NCBI GenBank assembly: GCA_002825465.1
Contig: PJER01000006.1
Location: 42,095 to 106,094 of the forward strand
Length of the DNA: 64,000 bases
Direction of reading: 5' to 3'
Source of the DNA: Candidatus Thorarchaeota archaeon MP8T_1
Lineage (GTDB): Archaea > Asgardarchaeota > Thorarchaeia > Thorarchaeales > Thorarchaeaceae
In this document: piece after piece, positions 59,878 through 64,000 of the stretch
Position numbering within the stretch: position 1 is the first letter of the stretch
How the letters are laid out: each line of letters begins with the position of its first letter
The notes under the pieces: model-generated
The model's input: the letters and a program-made list of their open reading frames with translations, nothing else
Database searches by the model: none
Told to the model about the DNA's origin: nothing
Position numbers and translations under genes: made by a program

Positions 59878-60513
59878 ATGAGTAAAATTCTTCCCGGCAC
59901 TAAAACCACACGAATGGAACTCCTAGCGCTCAAAAATAGGATGCGATTAGCAGAGCGAGGTCATGATCTACTTCGGGAAAAACGTGACTCATTGATTATG
60001 GAATTCTTCAACATTATTGCTGAAATTAAAGAGGCCCGAGAAAAGGTCGATTCTTCTCTAAATGAAGCATTTTCAGCACTGACTCAAGCAAAAATGATTA
60101 TGGGTCCAGCACGAGTAATTGAATTCGCATACGCTAGTAAATTTGAGGCTGATTTAAAAATTTCAACCAGGTCTATGATGGGAGTCAGAGTTCCAGTCCT
60201 TTCAGTTGAACAACGTAGTTCAGAAATCCCTTACTCTCTTTCAGATTCGAGTACCAAATTTGATGTAATGGGTGAGAAATTTAAAGAAGCCCTGAAGGCC
60301 ATTGTTCAACTAGCAGAGATTGAATCAACCGTAAAACGTCTAGCTCTTGAAATTGAAAGGACAAAGAGACGTGTTTCAGCTCTTGAAACAGTTGTTATTC
60401 CAAGGCTTGACTCCACAGTTCGATTTGTTAAACTTGCCTTGGAAGAGCGTGATCGTGAGGACTTTGTCAGGCTGAAAATGGTCCGTGATTGGATTACTGC
60501 TGAAGAAGAATGA
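59878..60513 (+). CDS. atpD: Archaeal/V-type ATP synthase subunit D
   Basis: The protein of about 211 residues is a long two-helix coiled coil: TRMELLALKNRMRLAERGHDLLREKRDSLIMEF at the start and a matching C-terminal helix (IERTKRRVSALETVVIPRLDSTVRFVKLALEERDREDFVRLKMVRDWI). These are signature segments of subunit D, the central rotor stalk. The ATG at 59878 is preferred over a GTG three codons earlier. The other ATP synthase genes are not in the window, so the gene stands apart from any A-type ATPase operon. Confidence 0.93.
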   Translation: MSKILPGTKTTRMELLALKNRMRLAERGHDLLREKRDSLIMEFFNIIAEIKEAREKVDSSLNEAFSALTQAKMIMGPARVIEFAYASKFEADLKISTRSMMGVRVPVLSVEQRSSEIPYSLSDSSTKFDVMGEKFKEALKAIVQLAEIESTVKRLALEIERTKRRVSALETVVIPRLDSTVRFVKLALEERDREDFVRLKMVRDWITAEEE

Positions 60514-60521
60514 CCTTAATT

Positions 60522-60537
60522 GTATTACTAATAATAC
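60522..60537. repeat. GTAWTAC heptad pair (atpD/NAC convergent gap)
   Basis: GTATTAC-TA-ATAATAC fills the 36-bp gap between convergent gene ends; with flanks it is the inverted repeat TGTATTA-CTAA-TAATACA. It is the last clear cluster of the array. Confidence 0.65.
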
Positions 60538-60549
60538 AATTACTAGAAT

Positions 60550-60948
60550 CTATCTTCGCAATTTTAATATTGCTGCGGCTAGGTCTCCATCAGTTTCTTT
60601 CAAAGCTTCTTTAGCTGTTTCAATATCAACACCGGTCTGACCAGCCACAAGTGCTGCATCTTCCATTGGAATCTCAATCTCGGGAGCTGGTGTCTCCTCA
60701 TCTACACTAACATCTTCTACTTTTGCTGCAGATGTTCCTGACAATCCACGTTCCGTCTTTGATCCACCTATCTGGTATGTTTCAGAACCTGCCTGCTTAA
60801 TCATTGCAACTTGAGGGTTCTTAATCACCCATTCTTTATCTGAAAAACGGATAATGACTTCTTTTACATCTTCCACATCTTTCTGCTCAATACCCATTTT
60901 TTTCATCATTCGAGCCATTTGCTTCGGTGACATACCTCTAAATCCCAT
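60550..60948 (-). CDS. nac: Nascent polypeptide-associated complex protein
   Basis: The 132-residue protein has the N-terminal MSPKQMARMMKKMGIEQKDVEDVKEVIIRF, the NAC strand region (KEWVIKNPQVAMIKQAGSETYQIGG) and a C-terminal UBA domain (EDAALVAGQTGVDIETAKEALKETDGDLAAAILKL). Archaeal NAC is a ribosome-associated homodimer related to alpha-NAC. It is the last gene of the PAN-Taw2-NAC minus-strand group, with a long acidic linker between NAC and UBA. Confidence 0.95.
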   Translation of the reverse strand: MGFRGMSPKQMARMMKKMGIEQKDVEDVKEVIIRFSDKEWVIKNPQVAMIKQAGSETYQIGGSKTERGLSGTSAAKVEDVSVDEETPAPEIEIPMEDAALVAGQTGVDIETAKEALKETDGDLAAAILKLRR

Positions 60949-61016
60949 AGAATCACATCGGATGCTTTACAGTCTTTTCCAATCAATAATGGATAAAATG
61001 ATTACGCTTTGAGGAA

Positions 61017-61844
61017 TTAGATTGCCTTGACTTCAATGTCAAACACAACATGGTCTACATTTGGTGAATAATTCTTGATCTTGCGAACTTGAATTCTAGA
61101 TTCGAATCCCTTACTATAGCAAATTTCTCTGATTTTTGAAACCGTTTCTTCCTTGATATCCTTTTGAATAGACATGTGCATATGAATAATTCCTCCTTCT
61201 TGAACTAAAGAATCCAAAGCATATGGAAGATATAGATCAGTATTATGCAAATATCCCATAATAATACGATTAGCATAATTTACAGGATGTACTTCCCTGC
61301 AATCCCCTAGTACGGCTGTGACTCTATTATGTAGATCATTGATTCTGATATTCTCAAGAAGGAACTTGTATGCTTCTGGATTGATTTCAATTGCCGTGAC
61401 TACTGCATCCGTTGATTTTGCAATCTGTAATGCGAACTGACCAACACATGAAAACATATCCAGAACTTTCTCACCACTCCCGACTTGGTTCGTGATATTT
61501 ATACGCTCTCTCTTGTTTCCACCAGAGAATGTTACTCGAATTGGATCCAACCGGAAGTGGACCCCATTCTCAACATGTGTAGTAACTGTATTACAATCTC
61601 CTGCAACTACTTTATAGAAAGGTTGCCGTGTTTCACCACTTGTTGGTCCTGTTCTAATTGCAACTGATTTAATTCGTTTATCAAAAGATAATGTTGCTTC
61701 ACCAATTATCGGTCCATATTCTATCAATGAAGAATTTAGATGTAATAGGGCAACATGTCCTACGAGATGAAATTTTCTGGGAACCCTATCATTGTTTGGA
61801 AGTCTATTCCCTAATTTACTTACGAGATACTCTCTATACCTCAA
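61017..61844 (-). CDS. taw2: tRNA wyosine 3-amino-3-carboxypropyl transferase (Taw2/TYW2)
   Basis: The 275-residue Trm5/TYW2-family protein has the SAM motif VLDMFSCVGQFALQIA and AIEINPEAYKFLLENIRINDL. It has the Taw2-type ANRIIMGYLHNTDLYLPYAL and the late VRKIKNYSPNVDHVVFDIEV, as I remember from characterised archaeal Taw2, in place of a Trm5 NPP-type motif. Taw2 transfers the acp group from SAM in making wyosine derivatives of tRNA-Phe. The N-terminal region is short, beginning near the catalytic half. The start is TTG, 23 bp after the PAN stop. Confidence 0.85.
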   Translation of the reverse strand: MRYREYLVSKLGNRLPNNDRVPRKFHLVGHVALLHLNSSLIEYGPIIGEATLSFDKRIKSVAIRTGPTSGETRQPFYKVVAGDCNTVTTHVENGVHFRLDPIRVTFSGGNKRERINITNQVGSGEKVLDMFSCVGQFALQIAKSTDAVVTAIEINPEAYKFLLENIRINDLHNRVTAVLGDCREVHPVNYANRIIMGYLHNTDLYLPYALDSLVQEGGIIHMHMSIQKDIKEETVSKIREICYSKGFESRIQVRKIKNYSPNVDHVVFDIEVKAI

Positions 61845-61867
61845 TAGTTACATCTCTTGTAATGCAA

Positions 61868-63115
61868 TCAGCTGTAAATCTTTTCGTGCTCTCTCTTCCC
61901 TTGACGTTGCTGGACTTTATCTCTGGCTTCAAGAAAGTGATCGAGTCTGACACTAGTTTCTCTATCCTTCAATACTTCTACTATGTTTCTACCTTCCTCT
62001 GTTGCCTTCTCAATTGCTTCTCGAATTGCAAACATACCAGCTTCAGTACATATCGCCTTAATGTCTGCTCCAGTGAGTTTTTTATCTTCCACAAGAAACT
62101 GAAACTTTACATCGTTGTGTAGCTTCATTGATCTTGTATGAATTTTGAATATCTCTATCTGACTCGCACTATCAGGAATTTCGAATTCGATGATTCTATC
62201 AAATCGTCCTGGACGTAGCAGAGCAGGATCTAGAATATCTGGTCTGTTTGTTGCACCAATAATTGCTACTTTTCCTCTCTTCGAGAATCCATCTAGTTCG
62301 CTTAACAATTGCATGAGTGTCCGTTGAACTTCACGGTCACCTGAAGTCGCTATATCCAATCGATGCGAACCTACAGCATCAAGTTCATCAATAAAGATGA
62401 TTGCTGGAGCTTTCTCACTAGCAAGCATGAAGACCTCACGAACTAGTCTGGCACCTTCACCAATAAATTTCTGAACAAGTTCGGACCCGATTACGCGGAT
62501 AAAAGTAGCATTTGTCTGTTGGGCAACTGCTCTGGCGATGAGAGTTTTTCCTGTCCCTGGTGGTCCTGTTAGTAATACTCCATTTGGAGGTTCAATACCA
62601 ATTGCATCAAACAGCATCGGATTGGTAAGAGGTATCTCAACGGTTTCTCTAACTTCTCTTAGTTGGTCTCGTAATCCACCAATATCAGTATACGAAACAT
62701 CTGGTTTTTCCTCAATCTCCATTGCTCGTATCATAGGATCTTTTGAGGGTGGAAGTTCTTGAGTAATCGCAAACGATCTTTGGTTTAATGCAACAAGAGT
62801 GCCCGGTTGTAGACTATCCTTTTGTATTGCAGAAGACACATGGACTACAAAGTTTGGTCCAGTAGAGCTTTTTACAATTGCCCTCCCATCCTCTAACATT
62901 TCAATTATTGTTGCAGTAATGAGAGGTGATTGACGAAGTTTTTCTAGTTCTGTTCTGAGAGTTTGAGTTTCCTTCTCAAGTCGATTCCTTTCCGCTTGCA
63001 AAATTTGCTTTTCAGTTTCTAATGCACGAAGTCGTCGCTCCAAGTGCCTAGTATTCTGTGAGTATGCAGAATCGTCAATGCTACCTTCGTCCTTTGTGTC
63101 AGTAGTCCCTGGCAA
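61868..63115 (-). CDS. pan: Proteasome-activating nucleotidase
   Basis: The 415-residue AAA ATPase has an N-terminal coiled coil ([30 protein letters not shown], residues about 24-60), an OB domain, then [17 protein letters not shown], Walker [18 protein letters not shown], Walker [12 protein letters not shown], and [20 protein letters not shown] with the arginine fingers. The C-terminus ends IYS, an HbYX-type motif used to dock and open the 20S proteasome. All features match PAN. The start is TTG with GAGGTG eight bases upstream. No proteasome core gene is in the window. Confidence 0.97.
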   Translation of the reverse strand: MPGTTDTKDEGSIDDSAYSQNTRHLERRLRALETEKQILQAERNRLEKETQTLRTELEKLRQSPLITATIIEMLEDGRAIVKSSTGPNFVVHVSSAIQKDSLQPGTLVALNQRSFAITQELPPSKDPMIRAMEIEEKPDVSYTDIGGLRDQLREVRETVEIPLTNPMLFDAIGIEPPNGVLLTGPPGTGKTLIARAVAQQTNATFIRVIGSELVQKFIGEGARLVREVFMLASEKAPAIIFIDELDAVGSHRLDIATSGDREVQRTLMQLLSELDGFSKRGKVAIIGATNRPDILDPALLRPGRFDRIIEFEIPDSASQIEIFKIHTRSMKLHNDVKFQFLVEDKKLTGADIKAICTEAGMFAIREAIEKATEEGRNIVEVLKDRETSVRLDHFLEARDKVQQRQGKREHEKIYS

Positions 63116-63255
63116 GAATTGGCACCTCGTAAGTTCATTCTCTATTAGCGATTTAAGGCTTGCTTTGGTGGTTATTTCTTAAATCATAATTTATACACTC
63201 GGTAATCTTTATCAACCCCCACATAGAATTCATCCTTAGAAAGAGGGAATCTGCC

Positions 63256-63843
63256 TTGCCTAGTTGTGAATTATGTGGCAGAAGCATGAAAGGTCGCGGC
63301 AGAAATGTCGTGATCGAAGGAGCATCTATGCTTGTCTGCCCAGATTGTGCATTTAAATTCGGACAATCCTCAAATGAGTCTGTTCAAAGTGGTTCTCATC
63401 CAAAACGACGAACTTCTTGGACTGAACCTGTGCGACAAACCACTCCCCGACCTCAGCAACCTTCTCAAATATTAAAACCCAAACCTCGAACGACATCCAA
63501 GAAATCTTCAGGTGTGCTTCTTGACGATATGGAACTTGTTGAGGACTTTGCAAAAATTATCCGTACAGCTCGTCAGGGTAAAGGTATGAGTCAGGATGAA
63601 CTTGCACAGCGAGTAGGAGAGAGTATCTCAACATTGAAATCCATAGAATCAGGGCGCCAAAAACCAACCGAGAAGACGATTAGGGGTCTTGAGCGGGAGT
63701 TAGATATATCATTACTTGAACCTCTTGGAACAGTCCCTATTAAGGCAAGTAAATTTCAATCTGGCGCATCGGGTCCCACTCTTGGAGACCGTGTCATTGT
63801 CAAGAAGAAAAAGTCACAAAAAGCTCGGCGTGACGAAACGTAG
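63256..63843 (+). CDS. mbf1: Multiprotein bridging factor 1-like regulator
   Basis: The 195-residue protein has an N-terminal zinc ribbon (CELCGRSMKGRGRNVVIEGASMLVCPDCA), a basic, Ser/Pro-rich linker, and a Cro-type helix-turn-helix (IIRTARQGKGMSQDELAQRVGESISTLKSIESGRQKP). This is the archaeal MBF1 layout. The C-terminal part ends with a lysine-rich tail (KKKKSQKARRDE), often ribosome-associated in archaea. The start is TTG with AGAGGG upstream. It is divergent from pan. Confidence 0.93.
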   Translation: MPSCELCGRSMKGRGRNVVIEGASMLVCPDCAFKFGQSSNESVQSGSHPKRRTSWTEPVRQTTPRPQQPSQILKPKPRTTSKKSSGVLLDDMELVEDFAKIIRTARQGKGMSQDELAQRVGESISTLKSIESGRQKPTEKTIRGLERELDISLLEPLGTVPIKASKFQSGASGPTLGDRVIVKKKKSQKARRDET

Positions 63844-64000
63844 TATTAGCCTATTAAGTAAATAATACTAGAATTATTAGTTGCATTAATAGGCCTTATA
63901 TAGAGTGCAGTACTATACTATTATAGAACATTCCAACTGCGGACATTTTGACTGTGATTAGATATCAGTCGACTGGCCATCTATTCCCCCCACTTTAGGT
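63844..64000. other. Non-coding right end with inverted repeat and TATA-like element
   Basis: GCCTATTAA (63849-63857) and TTAATAGGC (63886-63894) form a perfect 9-bp inverted repeat right after mbf1, possibly a terminator or operator. CCTTATATAGAG (63894-63905) resembles a TATA box for a gene beyond the window. No gene is seen up to 64000. Confidence 0.4.

Noticed and set aside
45221..60537. The heptad region as an integrated mobile element or plasmid
   Set aside because: It holds ordinary metabolic genes and shows no integrase, transposase, attachment sites or clear compositional break.
45221..60537. Heptads as simple transcription terminators
   Set aside because: They occur upstream, downstream and inside genes, and lack the T-runs expected of archaeal terminators.
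1..64000. CRISPR array or insertion sequence
   Set aside because: No regularly spaced long direct repeats, terminal inverted repeats or transposase genes were seen.

Overview
The window reads as chromosomal DNA of an archaeon, most likely an Asgard archaeon (lineage not fixed; a Thorarchaeia-like genome is my best guess). Archaeal markers are the MCM/GINS/RFC/Orc1-Cdc6 replication set, Hel308, HerA-NurA, TFB, a proteasome-activating nucleotidase, MBF1, NAC, archaeal ATP synthase subunit D, isopentenyl phosphate kinase and intron-bearing tRNAs with encoded CCA. Asgard-leaning signs are an Rpb8-like RNA polymerase subunit and an MglA/Arf-like GTPase next to a double Roadblock protein. The DNA is AT-rich and gene-dense, with many GTG and TTG starts and short Shine-Dalgarno sites.

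Layout. 0-5 kb: minus-strand operon pyrG-nurA-herA-hypothetical. 5-7.5 kb: Roadblock / unknown / MglA-like GTPase operon. 7.5-14.5 kb: HD hydrolase, XRE regulator, GPN GTPase, tRNA G10 methylase, UPF0200/UPF0201 pair, AAA ATPase, ThpR and an intron-containing tRNA-Pro. 14.6-25.3 kb: an HDAC-family deacetylase followed by a replication island (hel308, mcm, GINS, rfcS, rfcL, truA, a small winged-helix protein, orc1/cdc6). 25.5-34.4 kb: tRNA-Gly, an orphan KorA, two Ig-like surface proteins, Rpb8-like protein, TFB, a GspE-type ATPase with a pilin-like peptide, and tRNA-Glu with an intron in its D arm. 34.5-45.2 kb: a membrane-anchored HerA-like ATPase, IPK, uS10, GlmS, a SufS-like protein lacking its PLP lysine, a nucleotidyltransferase and a winged-helix protein. 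45.2-60.5 kb: amino-acid catabolism and unknowns (lysine-ketoglutarate reductase and saccharopine dehydrogenase, IorAB, HypF, three unknown proteins, ADP-forming acyl-CoA synthetase alpha, and an AAA ATPase coupled to a ribbon-helix-helix protein). 59.5-64 kb: small membrane protein, AtpD, NAC, Taw2, PAN, MBF1.

The most unusual signal is a dispersed DNA motif confined, as far as I can see, to 45.2-60.5 kb: the heptad GTAWTAC repeated two or three times on a strict 9-bp period. I count about 17 clusters, in nearly every intergenic gap whatever the gene orientation and also inside several genes. The geometry suits ribbon-helix-helix binding, and the AAA-RHH gene pair lies inside the array, so I propose a dispersed-site ATPase/RHH system (segregation, chromatin organisation or broad regulation). 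A second, independent motif, the palindrome GAACACGTGTTC, occurs three times upstream of iorA, as a variant between the lysine operon and its divergent neighbour, and once upstream of the HDAC-family gene, suggesting a regulon of acyl/amino-acid metabolism. All functional calls are from reading the sequence; no database search was possible.
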